64,000 nt of DNA, taken from Flavobacterium sp. (GTDB lineage: Bacteria > Bacteroidota > Bacteroidia > Flavobacteriales > Flavobacteriaceae). The notes beneath the pieces were generated by a model, which had not been told where the DNA came from, made no database searches, and saw only the letters and a list, made by a program, of their open reading frames with translations. Position numbers and translations under genes: made by a program. Below, one piece after another: positions 1 to 9,217 of this stretch (positions are counted from its first letter, which is position 1; each line of letters opens with the position of its first letter). The stretch lies in the NCBI GenBank assembly GCA_029946065.1, contig JAQSDU010000014.1, positions 985,623-1,049,622 on the forward strand, given 5' to 3'.

Positions 1-1
1 C

Positions 2-175
2 ACTTATCAGCTTCAAAAAATTAGCAATAATCAATACAAATTGATGCTGTACAGCCATTTCTCGATGAATACGACATTTAATTTTTATGCTGGGATTTGG
101 GGCAACTGGATTATGAAAGACATCCAGAATAATATCCTCAAAGTAATTAAGAACAGAAGTGAAAAACATGACTAA
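2..175 (+). CDS. C-terminal fragment of a probable SRPBCC-family protein (5' end outside window)
   Basis: An open frame enters from the left edge and stops with TAA at 173-175, giving 57 codons. The visible tail has a Tyr-Ser-His-Phe stretch, an aromatic Phe-Tyr-Ala-Gly-Ile-Trp run and a long basic amphipathic end. That pattern fits the final strand and C-terminal helix of an SRPBCC/START-like ligand-binding fold. The family call is inference from this tail and from the next gene, which is of the same type. The stop overlaps the next start by 8 bp, so the two are probably translated together. Confidence 0.45.
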   Translation, partial: TYQLQKISNNQYKLMLYSHFSMNTTFNFYAGIWGNWIMKDIQNNILKVIKNRSEKHD

Positions 176-626
176 AATTCATCTAAAAACAATCATCAAC
201 GCGCCCATAGAAAAAGTCTTCGATACCAATCGCAACATCGATATTCATTTGCTTTCTACGAGCCAATCCAATGAAAAAGCCATCGCAGGAAAAACTTCAG
301 GATTGATCGAATTGGACGAAACCGTCACTTGGAAAGCCAAACATTTCGGGATTTATTTGACGCACAAAAGTATCATATCGGCTATGAATTTTCCGATTTA
401 TTTTGTGGATGAAATGGTCGAAGGTCAATTTAAATCTTTCCGCCACGAACACTCTTTTGAAGCAAAAAACGGCATCACAATAATGACCGACAGCATTCGC
501 TATGAAACGCCATTTGGGATTCTCGGAAGTATTTTCGATAACCTAATTCTAAAAAAATACCTTACAAGATTCATTCAGAAACGGAACAATATTTTAAAAC
601 ATTTAGCAGAAGAAAACCACCAGTAG
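168..626 (+). CDS. SRPBCC-family ligand-binding protein (COG4276-like)
   Basis: About 152 residues with no signal peptide or membrane segment, so cytoplasmic. The N-terminus (I-NAP-E-VFD) is the usual first strand and helix of SRPBCC/polyketide-cyclase folds. The D-M-EG-F-SF-HEH segment in the middle is typical of the SRPBCC group often called a cell-division-inhibitor or ligand-binding relative. No catalytic function can be assigned. ATG at 168 is preferred over GTG at 159 because it keeps the short overlap with the upstream gene and starts just before the first strand. The 3' end overlaps the convergent gene at 603-1430 by 24 bp. Confidence 0.7.
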   Translation: MTKIHLKTIINAPIEKVFDTNRNIDIHLLSTSQSNEKAIAGKTSGLIELDETVTWKAKHFGIYLTHKSIISAMNFPIYFVDEMVEGQFKSFRHEHSFEAKNGITIMTDSIRYETPFGILGSIFDNLILKKYLTRFIQKRNNILKHLAEENHQ

Positions 627-1430
627 CCACCAAAAAATCGGAACGCTTTCTACCCAAAAAGAAGTATAGTATTTCGACTTTCTTTCGTTAGCAAATATCA
701 GAAATGCAGCGATTACAATAACCAAAACTATGTTGACCAACACTTGTTTGGCGTCAAATACAATTTTTAAAAATTCGAGAAAATAAAATACAATCAGCAA
801 TAGTAAACCGAGCATTTTAGTGCGCTTCATTCCTATTTGCTGTGGAACAGTTTGTAAATGTGGGTCGTCGTTGGAAAGGTCGATGATTTCAAAAATCAAA
901 ACCAAAACAAAAACCAATAGGAAACGCTGCGTTATTTTTAAATAAAAATCAGTGTTGAAAAGCTGCTGCAATTCAGGATCCGCATTCAAAACCGGAAGCA
1001 CAACCGTCACGCCTACCCAGCAAATTGAAACGATATAAATCTTTACGCCAGCCCAATTCCGCGCATTTTTTCGGTTTGGAAAAAAAGGCAGCGTATATAA
1101 AATCGTCAATCCCAAAAAAAAGGCTGAAATAACTTTTGTTGCATTTTCAAGTTTAAGAAAACAATATCCGGCAGCCAGAATGGAAAAGAAACTCAACAAA
1201 GCGATTGCCTTGACTCGGTAACTCGGTTCCCGTTTTCCTGTCCTTGCCAAAGCATCATATTTGACGAAATTATAACCGACAATCGTACCGAAAAACCCAA
1301 ATAATACCATCGCTTTATTGTTGGGGATTTGAAACATGTATTCCGTCATTCGCACCAACGCATAACACGAAAATGCCACATGAATGCTGCTTTGGATATA
1401 AAAATCGAAGAGGCGCTTTAAAAGTGTCAT
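603..1430 (-). CDS. UbiA-like prenyltransferase-family membrane protein
   Basis: 275 residues, almost wholly hydrophobic, with about seven to eight predicted membrane helices. A segment Y-N-F-V-K-Y-D near residue 55 and a later F-E-I-I-D-L-S-N-D-D-P followed by T-V-P-Q-Q-I-G resemble the two Asp-rich motifs of UbiA prenyltransferases, the second followed by the usual TLP-x-x-LG. Both motifs are degenerate, so enzyme activity is uncertain; the family fold is the safer claim. It stands alone on the minus strand, converging on the SRPBCC gene with overlapping 3' ends and diverging from gcvP. Confidence 0.55.
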   Translation of the reverse strand: MTLLKRLFDFYIQSSIHVAFSCYALVRMTEYMFQIPNNKAMVLFGFFGTIVGYNFVKYDALARTGKREPSYRVKAIALLSFFSILAAGYCFLKLENATKVISAFFLGLTILYTLPFFPNRKNARNWAGVKIYIVSICWVGVTVVLPVLNADPELQQLFNTDFYLKITQRFLLVFVLVLIFEIIDLSNDDPHLQTVPQQIGMKRTKMLGLLLLIVFYFLEFLKIVFDAKQVLVNIVLVIVIAAFLIFANERKSKYYTSFWVESVPIFWWLLVVFFC

Positions 1431-1568
1431 ACTACAAAATTAATCAAACTGTTAATAAGAACCCGTTTTGGTTGAAAAATACCCAAAAATCGAAGTTAAA
1501 AAACCTATTTATTAGGAGATTAATATTTAATTTTACGCACTTCAATTTTACACAACTTAAACTACTAT

Positions 1569-4418
1569 ATGAGAACAGATGCATTCGCTTTAAGACACAT
1601 CGGCCCAAGGGAAAATGACCTTCCGCACCTCCTGAAAACAATAGGTGTTTCCGATTTGGACCAGTTAATTTTTGAAACCATTCCGGACGATATTCGCCTT
1701 AAAGCACCACTGAATTTAGAACCTGCATTGACAGAATACGAATACCTGAACCACATCAGGAAACTCGGCAACAAAAACAAAGTATTTAGCACCTATATCG
1801 GATTGGGTTACCATGCTGCAATCGTGCCGGCGGTCATCCAAAGAAATGTATTTGAAAATCCGGGTTGGTACACCGCATACACACCTTATCAGGCAGAAAT
1901 TGCACAAGGCCGTCTTGAAGCAATTTTAAATTTTCAAACCACGGTTATCGAATTATCCGGAATGGAAATTGCCAATGCATCTTTGCTTGACGAAAGTACC
2001 GCTGCAGCAGAAGCGATGGCGTTATTGTTCGACGTCAGAACACGCGACCAAAAGAAAAACAACACCAACAAATTCTTTGTTTCTGAAGAAATATTGCCAC
2101 AAACGCTTTCTGTTTTGCAAACGCGTTCCACGCCAATCGGAATTGAACTCGTTATCGGCAACCACGAAACATTTGACTTTTCAACTGATTTCTTTGGGGC
2201 GATGCTGCAATATCCAGGCAAATACGGACAGATTTATGACTACGCCGGTTTTATTGCGAAAGCGAAAGCGAACGAAATCAAAACTGCTGTTGCCGCTGAT
2301 ATTTTGAGCCTTGTAAAGCTGACTTCTCCCGGAGAAATGGGTGCAGATGTTGTTGTCGGAACAACACAACGTTTCGGAATTCCACTGGGTTATGGCGGGC
2401 CGCACGCTGCTTTTTTCGCTACAAAAGACGAATACAAACGCAGCATGCCGGGCAGGATCATTGGCGTAACACAAGATGCTAATGGCAACCGTGCGCTTCG
2501 TATGGCATTGCAAACAAGAGAACAACATATCAAACGCGATAAAGCAACTTCAAATATTTGTACAGCTCAGGTTTTATTAGCCGTTATGGCCGGAATGTAT
2601 GCTGTTTATCACGGACCAAAAGGCTTGCAATATATAGCTGAAAAAGTACACGCTTCCGCAGTTACAACCGCCGATGCTTTGAACAAATTAGGCGTTTATC
2701 AAACCAATTCTGCTTTCTTTGATACAATCTTACTGAAAGCCAATGCGCTAAAAGTAAAAGCTGTCGCTGAAAAGAACGAGGTAAATTTTTACTATCCTGA
2801 TAACGAAACGGTTTCGATAGCTTTTAATGAAACGACTTCCATCGATAACATCAATAAAATCATCAGCATTTTTGCAGAAGCGACAGGAAAAGAAACTTTT
2901 ACGATTTCCGAATTGTCGTCGCAAACGAATTATCCTGATGGACTCGAAAGAAAATCAACGTTCTTGCAACACGAAGTTTTCAACAGCCACCATTCTGAAA
3001 CTGCTTTGATGCGCTACATCAAAAAACTAGAAAGAAAAGATTTAGCCTTAAACCATTCGATGATTTCTTTGGGTTCTTGTACAATGAAACTCAACGCTGC
3101 GGCTGAAATGCTGCCTTTGAGTATGGGCATCTGGAACAATATCCACCCATTTGCACCCATCGAACAAGCCGAAGGTTACCAAATCATGCTTAAAAAACTA
3201 GAAGAACAATTGAATGTTGTTACTGGTTTCGCAGGCACCACTTTACAGCCAAATTCCGGCGCACAAGGTGAATATGCTGGCTTAATGGTCATTCGCGCAT
3301 ACCATTATGCGCGGGGCGATCACCATAGGAATGTGTGTTTGATTCCGTCTTCCGCGCACGGTACCAATCCGGCATCTGCAGCAATGGCTGGTATGAAAAT
3401 CATTGTAACCAAAACCATGGAAAACGGTAACATTGATGTGGAAGATTTGCGTTCAAAAGCAATTGAGTACAAAGACGATTTGTCTTGCTTAATGGTCACT
3501 TATCCATCAACACATGGTGTTTTCGAAAGTGCCATCCGTGAAATCACGCAAATAATACACGAAAACGGCGGACAAGTTTATATGGACGGCGCAAATATGA
3601 ACGCACAAGTTGGCCTTACAAATCCAGCGACAATCGGTGCCGATGTTTGCCACTTAAATTTACACAAGACTTTCGCTATTCCACACGGCGGCGGCGGTCC
3701 TGGTGTTGGTCCGATTTGCGTTGCAAAACATTTGGTCCCATTCTTACCCACAAATCCAGTAATTCCAACCGGTGGCGATACCGCTATTACCGCTATTTCT
3801 GCTGCGCCTTGGGGTTCTGCTTTGGTATGTTTGATATCTTACGGTTATATTGCGATGTTAGGCGCCGAAGGTTTGACCAATGCTACAAAATATGCCATCC
3901 TGAATGCCAATTACATCAAAACGCGTCTGGAAGCCCACTACCCGATTCTATATACCGGAGAATGTGGTCGCGCAGCACACGAAATGATTTTGGATTGCCG
4001 TTCTTTCAAACAAAATGGCATCGAGGTTACTGATATAGCAAAACGTTTGATGGATTATGGATTTCATGCACCAACAGTTTCTTTCCCAGTTGCCGGTACC
4101 CTAATGATTGAACCAACGGAAAGCGAGGATGTAGCCGAATTAGATCGTTTCTGTGATGCGATGATCGCCATCCGTAAAGAAATCGAAAACAGCTCGGCAG
4201 ACAATACAGATAATGTTTTGAAAAATGCGCCTCATACATTGGCTATGTTGACAGCTGACCAATGGAATGCGCCTTACACAAGAGAGCAAGCGGCATTTCC
4301 ACTCGATTATATTGCAGACAACAAATTCTGGCCAAGCGTTCGTCGTGTTGATGATGCTTACGGAGACCGAAATTTAATTTGTTCCTGTGCGCCGATTGAG
4401 GCTTATATGGAAAACTAA
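1569..4418 (+). CDS. gcvP: Glycine dehydrogenase (decarboxylating), P-protein of the glycine cleavage system
   Basis: 949 residues, the normal length for the single-chain P-protein. It decarboxylates glycine with PLP and passes the aminomethyl group to lipoylated GcvH. The N-terminus FALRHIGP is the family signature. The N-terminal half contains the [13 protein letters not shown] segment. The PLP lysine is K700 in [18 protein letters not shown]. The C-terminal half has the expected CSCAP-EAY end. ATG 1569 directly precedes the conserved N-terminus. No other gcv gene is nearby, so the system is dispersed in this genome. The 138-bp leader shows no recognisable glycine riboswitch. A hairpin terminator follows. 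Confidence 0.97.
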   Translation: MRTDAFALRHIGPRENDLPHLLKTIGVSDLDQLIFETIPDDIRLKAPLNLEPALTEYEYLNHIRKLGNKNKVFSTYIGLGYHAAIVPAVIQRNVFENPGWYTAYTPYQAEIAQGRLEAILNFQTTVIELSGMEIANASLLDESTAAAEAMALLFDVRTRDQKKNNTNKFFVSEEILPQTLSVLQTRSTPIGIELVIGNHETFDFSTDFFGAMLQYPGKYGQIYDYAGFIAKAKANEIKTAVAADILSLVKLTSPGEMGADVVVGTTQRFGIPLGYGGPHAAFFATKDEYKRSMPGRIIGVTQDANGNRALRMALQTREQHIKRDKATSNICTAQVLLAVMAGMYAVYHGPKGLQYIAEKVHASAVTTADALNKLGVYQTNSAFFDTILLKANALKVKAVAEKNEVNFYYPDNETVSIAFNETTSIDNINKIISIFAEATGKETFTISELSSQTNYPDGLERKSTFLQHEVFNSHHSETALMRYIKKLERKDLALNHSMISLGSCTMKLNAAAEMLPLSMGIWNNIHPFAPIEQAEGYQIMLKKLEEQLNVVTGFAGTTLQPNSGAQGEYAGLMVIRAYHYARGDHHRNVCLIPSSAHGTNPASAAMAGMKIIVTKTMENGNIDVEDLRSKAIEYKDDLSCLMVTYPSTHGVFESAIREITQIIHENGGQVYMDGANMNAQVGLTNPATIGADVCHLNLHKTFAIPHGGGGPGVGPICVAKHLVPFLPTNPVIPTGGDTAITAISAAPWGSALVCLISYGYIAMLGAEGLTNATKYAILNANYIKTRLEAHYPILYTGECGRAAHEMILDCRSFKQNGIEVTDIAKRLMDYGFHAPTVSFPVAGTLMIEPTESEDVAELDRFCDAMIAIRKEIENSSADNTDNVLKNAPHTLAMLTADQWNAPYTREQAAFPLDYIADNKFWPSVRRVDDAYGDRNLICSCAPIEAYMEN

Positions 4419-4439
4419 ATTCAAAAATAAATAATTTCA

Positions 4440-4471
4440 AAAGCCCTTTCCGATTTTCTGAAAGGGTTTTT
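4440..4471 (+). terminator. Rho-independent terminator after gcvP
   Basis: Arms CCCTTTC (4444-4450) and GAAAGGG (4460-4466) pair perfectly around a 9-base loop. They are extended by A-runs and T-runs and followed by TTTTT. The site lies 22 bp past the gcvP stop. Confidence 0.85.
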
Positions 4472-4604
4472 AATGAATATTAGTTGATAAGTTACAAAGT
4501 TTGCGAGATTAAATTGACTTGAAAAACCTCTAGTAGTAAAAAAAAAACATACTCTTGTATGCAAGAACCTTTGATGCTATGTTGCTGATAAAATATTAAT
4601 TTCT

Positions 4605-4979
4605 ATGAAGGATATAGAAAACAACGATGATTTGTTTTTACTTGTTGATGAATTTTATAAAAAACTCCTTTCCGATACATCGATAAGCTATATTTTTACA
4701 GATGTGGTTAAGATAAAAATCGAAGAACATTTGCCCATTTTAGTGACTTTCTGGTCTCAGGCAATCTTTAATACCGGCGGTTATTTCAATAATCTTACGC
4801 AAATGCATCTCGACATTAATAAAAAAGAAGCGCTAACACCTGAACTATTTCAAATCTGGTTAAAGCACTTTTTTACAACCGTTGACACGCTTTTTCAAGG
4901 CCAAAATGCCGAAAAAATCAAAACCCAAGCATTATCAATTGCAACAATTATGAAAATCAAGATAGCCAACTCCTTCTAA
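4605..4979 (+). CDS. Group III truncated haemoglobin
   Basis: 124 residues, the usual length for a 2-on-2 globin. The spacing matches group III globins such as Campylobacter Ctb, judged from memory: distal-site His42 in EEHLPILVTFW (E7), proximal haem ligand His68 in QMHLD (F8), and the late Phe-x-x-Trp-Leu segment. Group III globins bind O2 and NO and are linked to nitrosative or oxygen stress; the role here is inferred. It is a single gene with its own upstream space after the gcvP terminator. No haem, NO or nitrate genes adjoin it. Confidence 0.85.
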   Translation: MKDIENNDDLFLLVDEFYKKLLSDTSISYIFTDVVKIKIEEHLPILVTFWSQAIFNTGGYFNNLTQMHLDINKKEALTPELFQIWLKHFFTTVDTLFQGQNAEKIKTQALSIATIMKIKIANSF

Positions 4980-5114
4980 TTTTTTTAAATATTGCATTAT
5001 TAACATTTTTATTTCGATAAATTGACAATTATGTAATTGGTTGGATTTCGTGCGCTATTTATATTATGGATAACAATAAAATTTCTAAATTAGCTTAGAT
5101 TTATACCAAAGAAG

Positions 5115-6176
5115 ATGACTGTAAAAATAACGGGGATAGGAAGTTTCGTTCCTGAAATAGAAGTAAAAAACATAGATTTCGGTCAACACGTTTTCTTGAA
5201 TGAAGACGGTACGCCGCTTACCCATACGAATGAAATTGTTATCGGAAAATTCAAGGACATTACCGGAATCGACGAAAGGCGCTATGCCAACGACAATATG
5301 GTCAGCTCAGATATGGCGGTAATTGCAGCACAACGCGCAATTGCCAATGCCAATATTGACCCGGAAACTTTAGATTATATCATTCTTGCCCATAATTTTG
5401 GCGATGTAAAAAAAGGCGCAATACAATCGGATATTTTGCCGAGTCTTGCCAGTCGTGTTAAACAAAAACTGCAAATCCATAATCCGAAATGCGTCGCTTA
5501 TGACATCCTTTTCGGTTGCCCGGGATGGGTAGAAGGCGTTTTACAAGCAAATGCTTTCTTAAAATCTGGAATGGCAAAAAAATGCCTCGTCATTGGCACA
5601 GAAACACTTTCTCGTGTTATTGACGCCCATGACCGCGATTCGATGATTTATTCCGACGGTGCCGGCGCTTCTGTAATTGAAATTTCAGAAGATGATAGCA
5701 GCGGTATTTTGGCTTATGAAAGTGCCACTTATGCCTATGACGAAGCCGGTTATTTGTTTTTTGGAAGTTCTTACAACAAAGATTTAGATCCTGATGTACG
5801 TTACATCAAAATGTATGGCCGAAAGATATACGAATTCGCTTTAAGCCGCGTACCGCAAGCCATGAAAGAATGTCTTGACAAAAGTGGCATCGCCATTGAC
5901 GACGTAAAGAAAATCTTGATCCATCAAGCCAACGAAAAAATGGACGAAGCCATTGTCAACAGGTTTTACAAGCTTTACCAAAGAACAACGCCAGATAGCA
6001 TTATGCCAATGAGCATCCATAAACTCGGGAACAGCAGTGTTGCCACGGTTCCAACACTTTTTGATTTGCTGATCCAAGGAAAACTTGAAAACCAATCGAT
6101 TAAAAAAGGCGATGTAATCATCTTGGCTTCTGTTGGTGCCGGAATGAATGTCAATGCAATTGTTTATCGCTATTAG
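5115..6176 (+). CDS. 3-oxoacyl-ACP synthase III family protein (FabH-like)
   Basis: 353 residues with the thiolase-fold catalytic set in register: Cys135 (DILFGCPGW), His270 (ILIHQAN) and Asn306 (HKLGNSS), plus the C-terminal GxGMN-like ASVGAGMNVNA. It should condense an acyl-CoA or acyl-ACP with malonyl-ACP. It is somewhat longer than housekeeping FabH and has an insertion after the N-terminal strand (FLNEDGTPLTHTNE), as in ketoacyl synthases outside primary fatty-acid synthesis. fabH is usually found with plsX and rpmF; neither is here. A methyltransferase and a glycosyltransferase follow, which may point to lipid or aryl-polyene-like chemistry, but that is only inference. Confidence 0.85.
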   Translation: MTVKITGIGSFVPEIEVKNIDFGQHVFLNEDGTPLTHTNEIVIGKFKDITGIDERRYANDNMVSSDMAVIAAQRAIANANIDPETLDYIILAHNFGDVKKGAIQSDILPSLASRVKQKLQIHNPKCVAYDILFGCPGWVEGVLQANAFLKSGMAKKCLVIGTETLSRVIDAHDRDSMIYSDGAGASVIEISEDDSSGILAYESATYAYDEAGYLFFGSSYNKDLDPDVRYIKMYGRKIYEFALSRVPQAMKECLDKSGIAIDDVKKILIHQANEKMDEAIVNRFYKLYQRTTPDSIMPMSIHKLGNSSVATVPTLFDLLIQGKLENQSIKKGDVIILASVGAGMNVNAIVYRY

Positions 6177-6197
6177 ATAATTAGCCAATGGTTTATT

Positions 6198-6205
6198 TAT
6201 CTTTG
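6198..6205 (+). promoter_or_regulatory. -7 element of a Bacteroidota promoter upstream of the methyltransferase
   Basis: TATCTTTG matches TAnnTTTG exactly and lies 34 bp before the ATG at 6240. No good TTTG is found 19 bp upstream, so support is partial. Confidence 0.4.
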
Positions 6206-6239
6206 CGCTATTGCGCCTTTGCGGCAAATTTACAATGCT

Positions 6240-6764
6240 ATGTACGAAAAAACATATCCCGAAAAACGGTTCAATAATACGCTAGCTTTCTTAAAAAAGC
6301 ACATTTCTACAACTGAAACCATTTTGGATTTGGGTGTAGAAAATCCATTTTCAAAAATCATGAAATCAGAAGGGTTTTCTGTCGTCAATACCACCGGCGA
6401 AGACCTGGACGAAAACCAATCGGCTTTGCAAAATACAAATGTAAATGTTGTAACCGCATTTGAAATTTTTGAGCATCTGCTGAATCCATTCTCCATTTTA
6501 CGAGAAATAAAAGCAGATAAATTGCTGATTTCCATTCCGATGCGACTTTGGTTTTCTACGGCATATCGCAGCAAAACCGATATGTGGGACCGACATTACC
6601 ATGAATTTGAAGATTGGCAACTCGACTGGCTTTTGGAAAAAACAGGATGGAAAATCATCGACCGTCAGAAATGGACAAATCCTGTAAAGAAATTTGGATT
6701 TCGTCCGCTGTTGCGTAAATTCACAAATCGGTATTATATTGTTTATGCTGAAAAAATAAAGTGA
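6240..6764 (+). CDS. SAM-dependent methyltransferase-like protein
   Basis: 174 residues from ATG 6240; the longer TTG-started frame at 6219 would run through a likely leader. Motif I is reduced to ILDLGVENPFS, lacking the usual G-x-G-x-G. It is followed by an FEIFEHLLNPFSILREIK segment, which corresponds to the motif II/III region of class I methyltransferases. Conserved aromatic and His positions (WDRHYHEFEDWQLDWLL) follow, as in methyltransferases of polysaccharide or lipid pathways. Substrate unknown, and activity is uncertain because motif I is degenerate. Its TGA overlaps the next ATG by one base, so translation of the two is coupled. Confidence 0.65.
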   Translation: MYEKTYPEKRFNNTLAFLKKHISTTETILDLGVENPFSKIMKSEGFSVVNTTGEDLDENQSALQNTNVNVVTAFEIFEHLLNPFSILREIKADKLLISIPMRLWFSTAYRSKTDMWDRHYHEFEDWQLDWLLEKTGWKIIDRQKWTNPVKKFGFRPLLRKFTNRYYIVYAEKIK

Positions 6765-7618
6765 TGAACTACTGCATCATCATTCCCGCGCACAACGAAG
6801 AAGCATTCATATCCATGACATTACGATCGTTATTGTCTCAAACCGTTCTACCTCAAAAAGTTGTAATCGTAGATGACAATTCTACCGATAAAACTGCCGA
6901 AATCGTGCTGGCTTTTGCCGAAAAAAATCCGTTTATCACATTGGTTAAAAAAACTTCTGAAGCGATACATTTGCCGGGAAGTAAAGTGATTCAGGCTTTT
7001 CAGAAAGGATATGAATCGCTAGTAGAAACTTTTGACATCATCGTAAAAGCCGATGCCGATTTGATTTTTCCGGAAAATTATTTTGAAACTGTGATTGCCC
7101 ATTTCCAATCTGATGAAAAAATCGGAATGGCCGGTGGATTCGCTTACATACAAAAAAATAACGAATGGATTCTGGAAAATCTAACCGATAAAGACCACAT
7201 TCGCGGCGCCTTTAAAGCGTATCGAGCAGCTTGTTTTGGACAAATCGGCGGACTAAAACCAGCTATGGGTTGGGATACTGTTGACGAATTGTTAGCGAAA
7301 TTTTATGGTTGGAAAGTAATCACAGATGCTTCGCTCAAAGTAAAACACCTGAAACCAACAGGCGCGAATTATAACAAAACGGCGCGTTTCAAACAGGGAG
7401 AAGCTTTTTACACTTTGGGCTACGGCTTCTTGATTACGGCAATCGCATCGGCTAAATTAGCAATGATGAAAAAGAAACCATTGCTTTTTATTGATTATAT
7501 CCGTGGTTTTATGAAAGCAAATTCCTCAAAAAAAACGATGTTAGTAACGCCAGAGCAAGCGCAATTTATTCGACATTACAGACTTCAAAAAATGAAAGGA
7601 AAATTATTCCGAAATTAA
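6764..7618 (+). CDS. Glycosyltransferase family 2 protein
   Basis: 284 residues from ATG 6764. It opens with CIIIPAHNEE, then has VVIVDDNSTDKT and the metal-binding KADADLIFPENYF (DxD type), the canonical GT-A fold of GT2 enzymes. A D-x-V-D-E-like region (GWDTVDELLAKFYGW) supplies the likely catalytic base. There is one weakly hydrophobic stretch near residue 225 but no strong membrane domain, so it is probably cytoplasmic or peripheral. Coupled to the methyltransferase upstream. The acceptor is unknown; lipid or cell-surface glycan work fits the context. Confidence 0.85.
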   Translation: MNYCIIIPAHNEEAFISMTLRSLLSQTVLPQKVVIVDDNSTDKTAEIVLAFAEKNPFITLVKKTSEAIHLPGSKVIQAFQKGYESLVETFDIIVKADADLIFPENYFETVIAHFQSDEKIGMAGGFAYIQKNNEWILENLTDKDHIRGAFKAYRAACFGQIGGLKPAMGWDTVDELLAKFYGWKVITDASLKVKHLKPTGANYNKTARFKQGEAFYTLGYGFLITAIASAKLAMMKKKPLLFIDYIRGFMKANSSKKTMLVTPEQAQFIRHYRLQKMKGKLFRN

Positions 7619-7698
7619 GATTGTCTGAATAAGAAAAAACTGTTAAGGCAAACCAAAAACTGTAAACTAATCCTTATTTTAGCCTATATTTTTAAAAC

Positions 7699-8445
7699 AT
7701 GATGCTCATTCGTTATTTATCGCAGATTGGAAAGTATTTCCTGATGTGGAAAGAGATTTTCAACAAACCCACAAAGTGGTCTGTAATGAAAGGGCTTATC
7801 CTCAAGGAAATCGACGATTTGATTATCGGTTCACTCGGAATCGTGGCTTTTATCTCGTTTTTTGTTGGCGGTGTTGTTGCCATTCAAACGGCTTTGAACC
7901 TTACCAATCCGTTAATTCCGAAATATTTGATTGGTTTTGCCACGAGACAGTCGGTAATTTTAGAATTTGCTCCAACATTTATCTCCATCATTATGGCGGG
8001 AAAAATGGGCTCGTTTATCACTTCAAGCATAGGAACGATGCGTGTTACAGAACAAATAGATGCCCTAGAAGTTATGGGTGTTAATTCGCTAAACTATCTT
8101 GTTTTTCCAAAATTAATGGCTTTATTGCTCTATCCTTTTGTGATTGGAATTGCTATGTTTTTAGGGATTTTAGGCGGCTGGATTGCGGCTGTTTACGGCG
8201 GATTCGGCTCTAGTGATGACTTTATTGTTGGTCTTCAACAAGAATTTATTCCGTTTCACATTGCTTATGCTTTCATCAAGACATTCGTTTTTGCTTTACT
8301 ACTCGCAACGATTCCATCTTTCCATGGTTATTTTATGAAAGGCGGCGCACTCGAAGTTGGAAAAGCCAGTACTGTAGCATTTGTATGGACATCTGTAACC
8401 ATCATTTTGATCAATTATATCCTCACCCAATTACTCTTGACCTAA
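7699..8445 (+). CDS. MlaE-type ABC transporter permease
   Basis: 248 residues with about five to six membrane helices. It carries the family's conserved core: G-G-V-V-A-I-Q near residue 60, then EFAPTFISIIMAGKMGS and EQIDALEVMGVN, the EQ loop that contacts the ATPase. MlaE permeases move phospholipids between inner and outer membranes together with an MCE-domain protein. The start is the first of two tandem ATGs. The stop overlaps the ATPase start by one base (TAATG). No MCE (MlaD) gene lies next to it; it is probably elsewhere in the genome. Confidence 0.92.
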   Translation: MMLIRYLSQIGKYFLMWKEIFNKPTKWSVMKGLILKEIDDLIIGSLGIVAFISFFVGGVVAIQTALNLTNPLIPKYLIGFATRQSVILEFAPTFISIIMAGKMGSFITSSIGTMRVTEQIDALEVMGVNSLNYLVFPKLMALLLYPFVIGIAMFLGILGGWIAAVYGGFGSSDDFIVGLQQEFIPFHIAYAFIKTFVFALLLATIPSFHGYFMKGGALEVGKASTVAFVWTSVTIILINYILTQLLLT

Positions 8446-9215
8446 TGATAGAAGTAAAAAACATAGAAAAATCATTTGGCGGCACGCAAGTTTTAAAAGG
8501 TGTTTCGACGACTTTTCAGGAAGGCAAAACCAATCTGATCATCGGTCAAAGTGGCTCCGGAAAAACAGTGTTGCTAAAATCGTTATTGGGTATACACACA
8601 CCAGACGCAGGTACTATTTCTTTTGATGGCAGGATTTATTCTGAACTGACCGCCGATGAAAAACGCGAATTGCGCACCGAAATCGGTATGGTATTTCAAG
8701 GAAGTGCATTATTTGACTCAATGACAGTAGAGCAAAATGTAGCATTCCCGCTGCGGATGTTTACCAAAAATACCCGTTCAGAAACAATGGATCGCGTTAA
8801 TTTTGTTTTGAAAAGAGTAAATCTTATTGATGCCAATAAAAAATTACCTTCAGAAATTTCAGGCGGAATGCAAAAACGTGTCGCCATTGCCCGCGCTATC
8901 GTGAACAATCCAAAATATTTATTTTGCGATGAGCCTAATTCAGGGCTTGACCCAAATACTTCGATTTTGATTGACAACCTCATCAAAGAAATCACCGAAG
9001 AATATAATATTACCACCGTCATCAATACGCACGATATGAACTCTGTAATGGAAATTGGCGACAAAATCGTATTCCTAAAAAACGGACTGAAAGCTTGGGA
9101 AGGCACTAAAGAAGAAATTTTTAGAACTGATAATGAAGCGGTTACCGACTTTGTTTATTCTTCGAATTTGTTTAAAAAAGTACGGGAAGCTTATTTAAAA
9201 GACGATAAAAAATAA
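8445..9215 (+). CDS. MlaF-type ABC transporter ATP-binding protein
   Basis: 256 residues from ATG 8445; the longer frame starting at 8385 lies inside the permease. Walker A is GQSGSGKT, the signature is ISGGMQKRVAIARAI, and Walker B is YLFCDEPNSGLD, followed by a switch His (NTHDM). The GGM-x-K-R-V signature is typical of the phospholipid-transport (Mla/Ttg2A) branch. It works with the overlapping permease gene. The gene ends only 2 bp from the convergent manC-like gene, so no separate terminator fits between them. Confidence 0.93.
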   Translation: MIEVKNIEKSFGGTQVLKGVSTTFQEGKTNLIIGQSGSGKTVLLKSLLGIHTPDAGTISFDGRIYSELTADEKRELRTEIGMVFQGSALFDSMTVEQNVAFPLRMFTKNTRSETMDRVNFVLKRVNLIDANKKLPSEISGGMQKRVAIARAIVNNPKYLFCDEPNSGLDPNTSILIDNLIKEITEEYNITTVINTHDMNSVMEIGDKIVFLKNGLKAWEGTKEEIFRTDNEAVTDFVYSSNLFKKVREAYLKDDKK

Positions 9216-9217
9216 CG

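Noticed and set aside
1431..1568. Possible glycine riboswitch in the gcvP leader
   Set aside because: No tandem glycine-aptamer core is visible in the 138-bp AT-rich leader, and there is no stable stem near the start codon.
8385..8444. Upstream extension of the MlaF-like ATPase
   Set aside because: It overlaps the permease coding end; the ATPase N-terminus MIEVKNIEKSFGG starts at 8445 with a TAATG overlap.
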